The notes under the pieces are model-generated. The model did no database searches and was not told where the DNA came from. It was given only the letters and a program-made list of their open reading frames with translations. A DNA stretch of 64,000 bases from positions 558,001 through 622,000 of the forward strand of contig NZ_JABFNK010000005.1 in the NCBI RefSeq assembly GCF_020386975.1, read 5' to 3'. The position numbers and the translations under genes are program-made. Position 1 is the first letter of the stretch; every line of letters begins with the position of its first letter. The DNA comes from Thermococcus bergensis (GTDB lineage: Archaea > Methanobacteriota_B > Thermococci > Thermococcales > Thermococcaceae). Below are positions 19,607 to 28,150 of the stretch, piece by piece.

Positions 19607-19654
19607 GTAAGCTCTCCTCCATGTCCACAGTCCAAATCCGGTGATACATTAGCC

Positions 19655-20586
19655 ACCCTAGTTCCCATTAGATCGTTAGAGTTATAAGCACTTAAGTCTT
19701 TTGGTTGATTGGTGGTTGTTATGAACTTTCAGCAGGAAATCCTGATCATAAAATCCGAAATCTATCCGATAATCAGCAAACACTACCCGAAAAACACTCA
19801 CAGGGAAATAATCAGCCTCTACGACCTAATAACCTTCGCAATACTAGCACACTTGCACTTTAACGGAGTTTACAAGCACGCTTACAGAGTCCTAATCGAA
19901 GAAATGAAGCTGTTCCCCAAAATCAGGTACAACAAACTAACAGAACGCTTGAACAGGCACGAAAAACTCCTGCTCCTAGCGCAGGAAGAATTATTCAAAA
20001 AACACGCCAGAGAATACGTTAGAATACTGGACTCAAAGCCCATTCAGACCAAGGAGTTGGCCAGAAAAAACAGGAAGGATAAGGAGGGTTCTTCAGAAGT
20101 CATCTCTGAAAAGCCCGCAGTTGGGTTTGTTCCCTCTAAAAAAAGTTTTACTATGGGTACAAGCTGACCTGTTACTCTGATGGAAATTTGCTGGCTTTGC
20201 TGTCCGTTGATCCGGCGAATAAGCATGATGTGAGTGTTGTCAGGGAAAAGTTCTGGGTGATTGTTGAGGAGTTTTCTGGCTGTTTTCTGTTTTTGGATAA
20301 GGGTTACGTTAGTAGAGAACTTCAGGAGGAATTCCTGAAGTTTGGCGTTGTTTACACGCCGGTGAAGCGGGAGAATCAGGTTAGTAATCTGGAGGAGAAG
20401 AAGTTTTACAAGTACTTGTCTGACTTTCGCAGGAGGATTGAGACTTTGTTTTCGAAGTTTTCTGAGTTTCTTCTGAGGCCGAGCAGGAGTGTTAGTTTGA
20501 GGGGGTTAGCTGTCAGGATTTTAGGGGCGATTCTGGCCGTGAATCTGGACAGATTATACAACTTCACAGGTGGTGGGAACTAGGGT
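19655..20586 (+). mobile_element. IS982-family insertion sequence, copy 1
   Basis: A 932-bp element with 13-bp perfect terminal inverted repeats (ACCCTAGTTCCCA at the left, its complement at the right) and a 7-bp target duplication ATTAGCC at 19648-19654 and 20587-20593. The element is identical, by eye, to the copy at 41216-42147. It carries one transposase gene in two frames. It interrupts the cluster of small membrane proteins between the 107-aa and 71-aa genes. The family call rests on protein resemblance to IS982 transposases of Pyrococcus. Confidence 0.93.
19721..20583 (+). pseudogene. IS982-family transposase, split by a -1 frameshift at an A7 run
   Basis: The first frame runs from ATG 19721 to the TGA at 20165-20167. 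It ends shortly after FVPSKKSF. The second frame continues without an ATG as KFYYGYKLTCYSDGNLLALL through the 3' end at 20583. The switch point is a run of seven A (20138-20144): one more A, or a -1 slip, restores a single 288-residue transposase. Catalytic-type segments are ILDSKPI in the first part and LLSVDPANKHD and LFLDKGYVSRELQEEF in the second. Because both copies carry the same A7, the frameshift may be productive (transcriptional slippage or programmed frameshifting) rather than a dead mutation. Confidence 0.85.
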
Positions 20587-20707
20587 ATTAGCCCTGAAAT
20601 TTTTAATCTTTATGGTAATTTGTTACTACTCCACATATTTAATACTTTGCAGGATTTCTTAGTTTGAGTCCCGATAATGTTTCGCTGTGTACTGCTCCCC
20701 AGCTGTG

Positions 20708-21031
20708 CTAAGTCCCTATTATGAACGTTATCTCCAAGAGTAAGGCAACCCACGAGCCCGATACCAATAAAGCTCCGAGGTACTTTAATTGTTTCTTCTG
20801 CAGGGCGTTTGAGTTGTATATCATAGAAAGTCCTACGAATTGCAATATTGGTAATACCTTAGAAAGCCTTGCACCAAACAGAATGGTGCAAAAAACATAG
20901 CCTCCAAATGCAGCCAGTAAAGAGATAAAGTTCCTCAAAGCATTCCGTTGAGGGGAGAGGATTTTTTCGAGCTCCCCAAAAATCAAGATTGCATAAAAGC
21001 CTAAGAGCGCATACCACCACAGGAAATCCAT
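20708..21031 (-). CDS. Small membrane protein (107 aa)
   Basis: Unrecognised protein with about four hydrophobic segments (WWYALLGFYAILIFGELE; FISLLAAFGGYVFCTILFG; VLPILQFVGLSMIYN; YLGALLVSGSWVALLLEI). The largest gene of the small-membrane-protein series; GGAGGGGG lies 7 bases before the ATG. The downstream intergenic sequence now contains the IS982 copy. Confidence 0.6.
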   Translation of the reverse strand: MDFLWWYALLGFYAILIFGELEKILSPQRNALRNFISLLAAFGGYVFCTILFGARLSKVLPILQFVGLSMIYNSNALQKKQLKYLGALLVSGSWVALLLEITFIIGT

Positions 21032-21061
21032 TGCGGTTCCCCCTCCTGCAATACCTTCATC

Positions 21062-21307
21062 TCAGCTTTTGGGGTTTCTCTTGTTGGCACTTATGGTTTC
21101 GAAAATACCCGCAAGGGTCATCACTAATAGAGCAAAACCAAAAGAGGCTACCACAAAATCACTTATGGAGCGAACCATTGGCTTCTCGATTACTCCTGAT
21201 AATTGCCATACCAAGATTATTGAGGTTATAACCGCTCCGATCAAAAAACTAACCATTATCCTTCTGCTGTCGAAAACGCCACTTCCTATCTGTATATGAA
21301 GCTTCAC
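21062..21307 (-). CDS. Small membrane protein (81 aa)
   Basis: Unrecognised; two hydrophobic segments (IMVSFLIGAVITSIILVWQL; FVVASFGFALLVMTLAGIF) between short charged ends. Starts with GTG at 21307, six bases after GGAGGG. Closely packed between neighbours of the same kind. Confidence 0.55.
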   Translation of the reverse strand: MKLHIQIGSGVFDSRRIMVSFLIGAVITSIILVWQLSGVIEKPMVRSISDFVVASFGFALLVMTLAGIFETISANKRNPKS

Positions 21308-21335
21308 CGTATTCCCTCCCTTATATTTGTCATAG

Positions 21336-21578
21336 CTAGTCTAGGAGTGCTAACGTAAACGCAAACGCTGCCAGTATAGCCAGCAACGCATCTGTGACCC
21401 ACTCATTATCCCGTAAATTATCTTCTTTAAACACCATCACATAAGTAAAAGCCGCCAGTAGCGTAAAAACTACCCTTGCGAACCAATTTGCAAGTATCAA
21501 CCAAAAAGTGAATACTGCCGTTAAGACAATCAACCCATCCGTGAACCAGTCCCCGTCTGAGGATTTGTCCGCTCCCAT
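21336..21578 (-). CDS. Small membrane protein (80 aa) with an internal repeat
   Basis: Unrecognised. Two similar halves can be seen: DGDWFTDGLIVLTAVFTFWL and DNEWVTDALLAILAAFAFTL share the pattern D-x-W-x-T-D-x-L followed by a hydrophobic helix, so it probably arose by internal duplication. ATG at 21578 is preferred over 21596 because GGGGGTG lies between them at the right distance. Confidence 0.55.
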   Translation of the reverse strand: MGADKSSDGDWFTDGLIVLTAVFTFWLILANWFARVVFTLLAAFTYVMVFKEDNLRDNEWVTDALLAILAAFAFTLALLD

Positions 21579-21606
21579 TATGGCACCCCCTGACATTGCT
21601 ATAACG

Positions 21607-21846
21607 TCAGAACTTTGCCCCTCTCACTATACCTGACCGCTTCAATATAGCCGCCCCCAAGAAGTAAACAGCCAAAGTTGGGAGAAACACTGCTAGGGCC
21701 ACTTCTTTGGAGTTCTCCACTGTGTAACCACGAACCTTTGTCATGTAGAGGAAAATGGATATTGCCATAACTATACAGAGTGCATAGAGTGATAAAACTG
21801 CCTTTTTCTCACTTTCCACCGGTTGTTGCCCAGATACGCTTTTCAT
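21607..21846 (-). CDS. Small membrane protein (79 aa)
   Basis: Unrecognised; a soluble N-terminus (MKSVSGQQPVESEKK), then two hydrophobic segments (AVLSLYALCIVMAISIFLYM; VALAVFLPTLAVYFLGAAIL) separated by KVRGYTVENSKE. GAGGTG lies 6-7 bases before the ATG at 21846. Confidence 0.55.
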   Translation of the reverse strand: MKSVSGQQPVESEKKAVLSLYALCIVMAISIFLYMTKVRGYTVENSKEVALAVFLPTLAVYFLGAAILKRSGIVRGAKF

Positions 21847-21857
21847 TGCTCAACACC

Positions 21858-22133
21858 TCACGGTAGAATTAGAAATGCCAGTGAGGCTATAACTTCTGTT
21901 ATACCTGCGATTTTTAATATCTTCTGGTTTCTTGAGTTCAGGTAGAATACCATTCCCACAAACATCATTGCAACTGGATAAATGGGAAACTTGAAGCCAA
22001 ACCTGAGATAGGCGATGGCATAATATACAAGTGCCGCTAAGGAGGATACAAAAAGCGTCTTGTAGGCTCCCTGAACAGTTATAACCCCAACACCCATGAG
22101 GAAGAACAAGATTGCAACTGTGCTCTCAGCCAT
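21858..22133 (-). CDS. Small membrane protein (91 aa)
   Basis: Unrecognised; four short hydrophobic segments starting VAILFFLMGVGVITVQGAY and ending VIASLAFLILP. The start at 22133 follows GGAGGGGGC; the longer frame to 22217 overlaps the upstream 52-aa gene and is not favoured. Confidence 0.55.
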   Translation of the reverse strand: MAESTVAILFFLMGVGVITVQGAYKTLFVSSLAALVYYAIAYLRFGFKFPIYPVAMMFVGMVFYLNSRNQKILKIAGITEVIASLAFLILP

Positions 22134-22159
22134 CGTGCCCCCTCCACTAAAAACCAATT

Positions 22160-22318
22160 CTAAAGCATGATAAGTGCCGCAGAGGTTAATATTAGGGCGA
22201 GACCGGATACTGCCCATTTAGTAACGTCCTTTTTTGGATTGCGGAGTATGGTAATTCCAGCGCCAATAAGGAGCACTCCTCCAGCGGACATCAGTATTGA
22301 GGCAATTTTTTCCATCAT
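22160..22318 (-). CDS. Very small membrane protein (52 aa)
   Basis: A short gene that fits exactly in the gap between its neighbours. It starts MMEKIASILMSAGGVLLIGA and has a second hydrophobic helix (WAVSGLALILTSAALIML) reaching the last residue. GGTGG lies 6-7 bases upstream of the first ATG. The two-helix, positively charged loop layout (RNPKKDVTK between the helices) matches the other members of the series, which supports it as a real gene despite its length. Confidence 0.55.
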   Translation of the reverse strand: MMEKIASILMSAGGVLLIGAGITILRNPKKDVTKWAVSGLALILTSAALIML

Positions 22319-22367
22319 TTTTCCACCCCAAAGCGCTTATTCAACCTTCATTGTGGTTCCCTCTCAA

Positions 22368-22667
22368 TCATATGGAACTTAATAGCACAATGAGGAATAG
22401 GATAAAGTTCAGTATGGACAATACGCTCCATATCCTGTTTATCAACTCTGACTTTTTAAAAATCAAATCCTTATATCCCCATAGTAGCGTGCAGAGAAAT
22501 ATTGCGAAAGTTCCTCCCCATACAAACGACGAGTTAAGCTTAACCAGGAGAATTTCAGCGATTCCAGAAGCCAGAGCAGCGAAAATTAGTGGTTTAACGA
22601 CTATTCTCTTATAAGTCGCCATTAGGACTCCACAAGAGAAAATTAAAAACAAGCTAAAGACAACCAT
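22368..22667 (-). CDS. Small membrane protein (99 aa)
   Basis: Unrecognised; four hydrophobic segments (VVFSLFLIFSCGVLMATY; PLIFAALASGIAEILLV; FAIFLCTLLWGY; WSVLSILNFILFLIVLLSSI). ATG at 22667 is preferred over 22709 because GGAGGCGAG lies directly upstream and the longer version overlaps nothing informative. Confidence 0.55.
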   Translation of the reverse strand: MVVFSLFLIFSCGVLMATYKRIVVKPLIFAALASGIAEILLVKLNSSFVWGGTFAIFLCTLLWGYKDLIFKKSELINRIWSVLSILNFILFLIVLLSSI

Positions 22668-22711
22668 TTTTCTCGCCTCCTCAACTAATTTACGCCGCCA
22701 TCCCTCCAAAA

Positions 22712-22891
22712 TTAAATTTTTTCATCGAGCTGCGCGAACAGTACACCAGACATTATAACAATAAATCCGCTTGCGACCCATGGGAGTGCATCCCAATGAG
22801 GGTTTTTTAAGGCCTTTACCCCTGCAATCAGCCAAATAATCCCTCCAAGCGTTATCAATACTAGCCCTAACACTAACGTTTTCCTCCCCAT
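22712..22891 (-). CDS. Very small membrane protein (59 aa), first gene of the series
   Basis: Two hydrophobic helices (TLVLGLVLITLGGIIWLIAG; VASGFIVIMSGVLFAQL) flank VKALKNPHWDALPW. Like the 52-aa protein it has the helix, basic loop, helix layout. GAGGGT lies upstream of the ATG at 22891. It is the promoter-proximal gene of the minus-strand series; a TATA-like CTTTAAATAG lies about 55 bases upstream in the divergent region. Confidence 0.55.
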   Translation of the reverse strand: MGRKTLVLGLVLITLGGIIWLIAGVKALKNPHWDALPWVASGFIVIMSGVLFAQLDEKI

Positions 22892-23045
22892 TTGGAGACC
22901 CTCTGTGTTCTTTGCATTATGAATGATGTTAATACTATTTAAAGTTTTCTTAAATAGTTATAATCCATGAGTTTTTTAAATACTTTAAATTGTGGTAACA
23001 GTTTTAAATACCAGTTATTATAACAGGGAAGTAGGGGGTGAGAAT

Positions 23046-24017
23046 GTGCAAGCCATTAACATAGCAATGAAGGATTTTGAAATTAACGTTAGAACAAAGA
23101 AATTCCAAATAGTAATAGCTCTCTTTGCAATGATTTCCCTTGGAATGGTCTACAGCTCGAAGAAGCTTGGCGTGAGTGCAAGCTTATACAAAACGCCGTT
23201 TCAAATGCTCTTCTTATCGGGCTTTTCCAACGCGTTCAATTATTCAATAGCCCTGTTGAGCATCTTACTCGGGGCAACTGCAATAAGTGAAGAAGTCGAA
23301 AAAAGAACCCTTAGGTTGGTGGCTTCAAAACCGGTATATAAGGATGAAATACTCTTTGGCAAGCTTCTAGGGGGTTTGTTAACACTTAGTGTAGCCTTTG
23401 CATTGTTCTATATCTTAACGCTGGCTTTTGCGCTGATTTTGGGCGTTCCAATAACACCTCATGATTTGGGAATGTTTTTGATAACCTTTCCTTTCAGCGT
23501 GCTCTATGGGCTGGTTTTTTTGGCGCTAGGCTTGTTGATTTCAACGTCTATTAAAAGATCCAAAAATGCCATAATAATGGCGATTTTTATGTTTGCTTTC
23601 TTCAGCTTTTTACTTTCAATGATAGCGGGAATAGTGGCATTTGCAGTAGCCGGTTTGCCTCCGATTCCTGACCTCCCAGAAAACGCTGCAAATCTCAGCG
23701 AAGAAGAGCTTCAGGAGATATTTCTCAAAGACCCGGGATATCAAGAATGGCTGAGTGAGGTGGCCTCAACGACGGAAAAAATCCTTTATGTCTCTCCGAA
23801 TTACCACTACCAAGAGATCATCAGAATGTTCTTTGGGGGAAAGCCTCAGATTAGTGAGATAGTCTCGGCTTTTGTGTATAACCAGAGCATTGTGGAAGAT
23901 AGAAGCATTGAAGAGAGCCTGAGCCTCACGTGGCGAAACCTTGTGGTACTGGTTGTAATGTTCCTTCTGCCGTTTGCCCTGGCTTATGTAAGGTTCATGA
24001 AAGCCGACCTGAGGTGA
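23046..24017 (+). CDS. ABC-2 type transporter permease 1
   Basis: A 323-residue ABC-2 permease: a cytoplasmic N-terminus (MKDFEINVRTKKFQ), about six membrane helices, the family's cytoplasmic segment SEEVEKRTLRLVASKPVYKD after the second helix, and a 90-residue external loop before the last helix. GTG at 23046 is preferred because GGGGGTGA lies just upstream. It overlaps the ATPase gene by a base or so and forms an exporter with it; a second permease lies at 27144. The substrate is unknown. Confidence 0.85.
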   Translation: MQAINIAMKDFEINVRTKKFQIVIALFAMISLGMVYSSKKLGVSASLYKTPFQMLFLSGFSNAFNYSIALLSILLGATAISEEVEKRTLRLVASKPVYKDEILFGKLLGGLLTLSVAFALFYILTLAFALILGVPITPHDLGMFLITFPFSVLYGLVFLALGLLISTSIKRSKNAIIMAIFMFAFFSFLLSMIAGIVAFAVAGLPPIPDLPENAANLSEEELQEIFLKDPGYQEWLSEVASTTEKILYVSPNYHYQEIIRMFFGGKPQISEIVSAFVYNQSIVEDRSIEESLSLTWRNLVVLVVMFLLPFALAYVRFMKADLR

Positions 24018-24022
24018 TGCTG

Positions 24023-24949
24023 ATGTATGCGATTGAGATCGAGAACCTCGTAAAGAGATATGGAACTTTCACAGCGGTTGATGGGCTTACACTGAAAGTC
24101 GAGAAGGGAATCGTTTTTGGATTTTTAGGGCCCAACGGAGCGGGTAAAACCACAACAATACTCAGCATGCTTGGTCTTATTATGCCAGATGATGGCATAG
24201 TTAAGATTCTGGGACACGATGTGTTCAGGGAGCCCGTCAAGGTCAAGGAGAAAATAGGCTTTCTCCCGGAAAATACAACGCTCTACGAGGAGCTAACGGC
24301 TTGGAGAAACCTGGACTTCTTTGCAAACTTCTACAACTTCTCTAAAATGGAAAAAGAAAGGCGCATTGAAGAGCTGCTCAAGCTTGTTGGGCTCTGGGAC
24401 GTGAGGTACAGAAAAGTTAAAACGTTCTCCAAGGGTATGAAGCAACGTCTATTGCTTGCCCAGGCACTGATAAACGATCCGGAAGTGTTAATCCTTGACG
24501 AGCCGACAAGCGGGCTTGACCCCGAGGGTGCGTTTCTTGTCAAGAGCATTGTTAGGGAAGAGCACAAGAAAGGAAAGACTGTGTTTTTCTCCTCGCACAT
24601 ACTCAGCGAGGTTGAGGAACTCAGTGAGAAAGTAGGCATAATAATCAAAGGAAAACTCAGGGCTTTGGGAACTTTAGAGGAGATTAAAAAGCAGTTCATG
24701 GAGCTTGAAGGGTACGAAATAACCCTCGAGACAAAACAGCATCTCCCCAAGATTGACCTGCCCGGAATTACAAGAGTGGAATATTCCAGTAACAACAAAG
24801 CCATCATATTCGCAAAGGAGGACATCAGGGAGGAGCTATCAGAGTACCTCTCGAAAATGGGTGTAACAATCGTTAGCTTGGATATAGAAGAGCCAAGCCT
24901 GGAGGATGTATTCCTGAAGACCGTTTATAAAAGGAGTGATGAGGGATGA
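24023..24949 (+). CDS. ABC transporter ATP-binding protein
   Basis: A 308-residue ABC ATPase with Walker A GPNGAGKTTT, Q/E-loop region GFLPENTTLYEEL, signature FSKGMKQRL, Walker B VLILDEPTSGLDP and the switch His in SSHILSEVEEL. A C-terminal 70-residue domain is typical for ABC-2 drug/bacteriocin-type exporters. The ATG at 24023 follows GAGGTGAT. It sits between permease 1 and the NEW3 surface protein, in one operon with overlapping ends. Confidence 0.92.
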   Translation: MYAIEIENLVKRYGTFTAVDGLTLKVEKGIVFGFLGPNGAGKTTTILSMLGLIMPDDGIVKILGHDVFREPVKVKEKIGFLPENTTLYEELTAWRNLDFFANFYNFSKMEKERRIEELLKLVGLWDVRYRKVKTFSKGMKQRLLLAQALINDPEVLILDEPTSGLDPEGAFLVKSIVREEHKKGKTVFFSSHILSEVEELSEKVGIIIKGKLRALGTLEEIKKQFMELEGYEITLETKQHLPKIDLPGITRVEYSSNNKAIIFAKEDIREELSEYLSKMGVTIVSLDIEEPSLEDVFLKTVYKRSDEG

Positions 24950-27132
24950 GAAAGTCCTTCCTTCCGATTGTCTTGCTGTTGGTGCTCTTGACAGTTCCGA
25001 TGAACACTGGTCAAGCCCTAGGTGCTGACCAACCATGGGTTGAGATATTTGAAGGGAAGATTAAAATTGGAGAAAGTTTGAAAGTTGGGGACTACCAAGT
25101 TGAGCTAACGTTAAGCAAAGACCACTCCCCTTACATAATGGTCTATCAAGGAGAAGCCATTAGAGCGCTTGAACGGGCTGAATTTGGGGAGGTAATTGAA
25201 GTTGACAACCTTAGAATAGTCCCGGGCAGTTTTGATGGCGAGCGGATTTTTCTTGTAGTTCAATACATTCCTAAAGTCTACAAGGAGATAGCCCCGAAGG
25301 TGGGAGAGAGTTATACAGTTGATGGGTATACCTTTGAAGTTTTGAACATAACCAAAGAAGCGTTAACTCTCAAAATAGGTTCGAGTGAACACCTAATAAA
25401 GGACTCCGCATATACAATTCACGATAGGCTGGTGCTAGGGTATCTTGGTGGAAAACTTCGGGTGTATCTCATTGATGTAAACGTTGAAAGGATTCCGCAG
25501 GTAGAGTATGAAATCCACTATACCTTTGACGAGATAACCGTAAAAGCGGGAGAGGCTCTTGAGGTGCCCATTGAAGTCACTAACAATGATAACGAGGATA
25601 TAAGGTTGCCATTAAGAATACTATCTAAACCCTTGAACTGGGACGTCAGGTTGATAGATGCTCAGGAGGGGTATGAAGTTAGCGAAATAACCTTGAAAGC
25701 TTCAGAAAAACGATATCTGAATCTTGCCATCGACATCCCAGAAGAGGCGGGTGGCAGTAACGTAGTTAAATTTTCGATAGGAGAGGAGCTTGGAGAGGTT
25801 AAAGTCTTTGTTCAAAAAGTGGAAAAAATCGATGTAAAGCCTTCGATTCTGTTCATAGAATGCGAAGCTGGAGAAAAAGTTGGATTTCCGGTTGTGATAA
25901 CCAACTATGGCTCCGATAAAGTAGTAAACGTCCAGGTTTTAGAAAAACCGGAAGGCTGGGATGCATACTTTATACTTAACGGGGTGAGGGTTAGGTCTTT
26001 CCTTCTGCCTAGTTCAGCTTCTCAAGAACTTTCCATCATTGTTGAAATTCCGAGAAATGCGGAGCTGGGAAGCCATACTGTTAAAGTTGCAATAGATAAC
26101 GAGAGCTATTCATTCAACATGTTTGTTTACAAAACTTACAGGGGCGAAAAAGCAACGCTCTCCTTGACTGTAATTGACGATGAGGGTTCTCCGGTTTCTA
26201 GAGCAAAGGTTTATGTCAATAGAACTGTTTATTTCACCGAGACAACCGGGCGGCTTAGAATGGAGCTTGAACCGGGAAAGTATAGACTCACCGTAGAGAA
26301 AGAAGGATACTCAAATACTACGGAAGAAGTGGAACTGCTGGATGGAGAAGAAAAAAGTTTGACTATAACTCTTCAAAAGGCACCTTATTACTTTAGAGTC
26401 GAAATGGATACGAACACGCTCTCTGTAAGCTTTGATTACCAACCTGTCTATGAGATCAAACTCATTAACTCAGGAAAAGAAGACGATGAATACAGGTTAT
26501 CTTTAGCTGGTCTTCCCGGTGATTGGGCTTATAGCTTCCTTAGAGATCCCCAGAGCAACATTGGGGTCAATTCAATAAGTGTTGATAGTGGGGAGTCGAG
26601 ATCGATCTGGCTTAGAATTCTTCCCTCATTTAACGCACAACCAGGAACATACCATGCAAAGCTAATTGCTGAAAGCTCGTCTGGAATAAGGTTTGAAAAA
26701 GAGCTTGAAATTGAGCTCATTGGTAACTACGAGTTAGACGTCTCCTTGATGAACTACCTGCTATCTCTTCAAGCTGGAAAAGATAGCACAACCACGATAA
26801 TGTTGAGAAACCTCGGAAGTGCTCCAATAACAAACATTAACTTCGAAATAAATGCTCCGGAGGGCTGGAAGGTAGATATTTCGCCGGAAAGAATAGCCAA
26901 ACTTGATAGGGGAGAATATCAGGAGGTTATGCTGGTAATTCAGGTTCCCGAGACCACGCCTGCAGGGGAGTATAGGGTTGCAATAAAAGTGAAATCAGAC
27001 CAAACAGAGTGGGAGGATAGCATAAGGGTTAGGGTAAAACAAAGTTCAAGCTCGGCATATCTTGGAATACTGATACTCGCGGCTGCATTTGGGGCTGTAG
27101 TACTTATGATGCGTCGCATTGGAAGAAGATAG
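24946..27132 (+). CDS. Exported NEW3-domain surface protein with C-terminal membrane anchor
   Basis: A 728-residue protein with a signal peptide (SFLPIVLLLVLLTVPMNTGQ), several beta-sandwich domains of the NEW3/CARDB kind (LEVPIEVTNNDNEDIRLPLR; VGFPVVITNYGSDKVVNVQV; DVSLMNYLLSLQAGKDSTTT), a carboxypeptidase-regulatory-like domain (GSPVSRAKVYVNRTVYFTE) and a C-terminal membrane helix with basic end (ILILAAAFGAVVLMM then RRIGRR). It is translated with the ABC exporter (4-base overlap upstream, 11-base gap downstream), so it is probably an external partner of that transporter. Its ligand cannot be inferred. Confidence 0.8.
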   Translation: MRKSFLPIVLLLVLLTVPMNTGQALGADQPWVEIFEGKIKIGESLKVGDYQVELTLSKDHSPYIMVYQGEAIRALERAEFGEVIEVDNLRIVPGSFDGERIFLVVQYIPKVYKEIAPKVGESYTVDGYTFEVLNITKEALTLKIGSSEHLIKDSAYTIHDRLVLGYLGGKLRVYLIDVNVERIPQVEYEIHYTFDEITVKAGEALEVPIEVTNNDNEDIRLPLRILSKPLNWDVRLIDAQEGYEVSEITLKASEKRYLNLAIDIPEEAGGSNVVKFSIGEELGEVKVFVQKVEKIDVKPSILFIECEAGEKVGFPVVITNYGSDKVVNVQVLEKPEGWDAYFILNGVRVRSFLLPSSASQELSIIVEIPRNAELGSHTVKVAIDNESYSFNMFVYKTYRGEKATLSLTVIDDEGSPVSRAKVYVNRTVYFTETTGRLRMELEPGKYRLTVEKEGYSNTTEEVELLDGEEKSLTITLQKAPYYFRVEMDTNTLSVSFDYQPVYEIKLINSGKEDDEYRLSLAGLPGDWAYSFLRDPQSNIGVNSISVDSGESRSIWLRILPSFNAQPGTYHAKLIAESSSGIRFEKELEIELIGNYELDVSLMNYLLSLQAGKDSTTTIMLRNLGSAPITNINFEINAPEGWKVDISPERIAKLDRGEYQEVMLVIQVPETTPAGEYRVAIKVKSDQTEWEDSIRVRVKQSSSSAYLGILILAAAFGAVVLMMRRIGRR

Positions 27133-27143
27133 AGGGTTGGACC

Positions 27144-28133
27144 ATGAGGGAGATAGCCATAGCCCTCAAGGAATTTTACGTGGCAGTGAGGAGCAAACGG
27201 TTCATAGGAATCTTGGTATTTTATCTTCTCTTTGTTTTTCTCATGAACTACGCGCTCAGGGATGAAATGCTAAAATCAGCAGGTCAAATTGCAGTGGTTC
27301 CAGTCAGCACGATTTTTGGTGGGAGAGGAGAGATTATCCAAACTTCGGTTTCGCTCTCAATCTTCACAAACCTTGAAACCTTAACCGTCTTTGGAGCGCT
27401 CATCGGAGCAACTCTCGGAGCAGACTCGATAAATCGGGAGATAGAAGAGGGAACGATTAAGGTTTTATTGAGCCATCCTATATACAGGGATCAAATAATC
27501 AACGGCAAATTTTTGGGAAATGCTTTGGCTCTGGCACTGGTAGTCTTTATTGGCTATGTTTTTTCGATAGCTTACTTCCTGATAGTTGGGGTTCCAATAG
27601 ATGATGTGTCAATGGTTAGAGCAATCTTGGCAGCGGTGTTTACACTAATCTACATGCTCACGTTTTTAAGCTTGGGAACAATGCTCTCAGCCCTTCTTAA
27701 AAAACCTGAAACTTCGATGATCCTTGCCATAGTGCTTGCTCTCTTTTTAACTCTTATATACCCTGCAACAGCCGAGGTCATCGCGGGTAAAATAGTTGGT
27801 GAACAGCCATATTGTCCTCCACCAGAGATTAGACACCAAGAAGTAGCCCCTGGACGTGTGGTTCCAGTTTCTATCCCCTCTACATGCCCGGCTTTTGAGG
27901 AATGGCAAAATCGGCTTGAGATATGGAAAAAGAGACTCAAATTTTTAAGCCCAGCAAGCCATTACAGCTACCTTACGGTAGCATCCTTTGCGGGGGATGA
28001 ATTTGTCAATGATTATCTCCCAATAGGGGAAGCCCTTGCCTTGGCTCTCAACAACCTGGCAACATTACTTGTCCAATTCCTCTTGCCCTTCAGTATAGCC
28101 TACGCAAAATTCATGACAAGTGATTTGAGGTAG
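27144..28133 (+). CDS. ABC-2 type transporter permease 2
   Basis: A 329-residue ABC-2 permease resembling permease 1 in layout: REIAIALKEFYVAVRSKRF at the cytoplasmic N-terminus, SINREIEEGTIKVLLSHPIY after the second helix, and an external loop with two Cys (YCPPPEIRH, STCPAFEEW) that may form a disulfide. Two different permeases, one ATPase and a large external protein form a four-gene export operon. Confidence 0.85.
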   Translation: MREIAIALKEFYVAVRSKRFIGILVFYLLFVFLMNYALRDEMLKSAGQIAVVPVSTIFGGRGEIIQTSVSLSIFTNLETLTVFGALIGATLGADSINREIEEGTIKVLLSHPIYRDQIINGKFLGNALALALVVFIGYVFSIAYFLIVGVPIDDVSMVRAILAAVFTLIYMLTFLSLGTMLSALLKKPETSMILAIVLALFLTLIYPATAEVIAGKIVGEQPYCPPPEIRHQEVAPGRVVPVSIPSTCPAFEEWQNRLEIWKKRLKFLSPASHYSYLTVASFAGDEFVNDYLPIGEALALALNNLATLLVQFLLPFSIAYAKFMTSDLR

Positions 28134-28150
28134 AAAGGAAAAGTAAGGAC

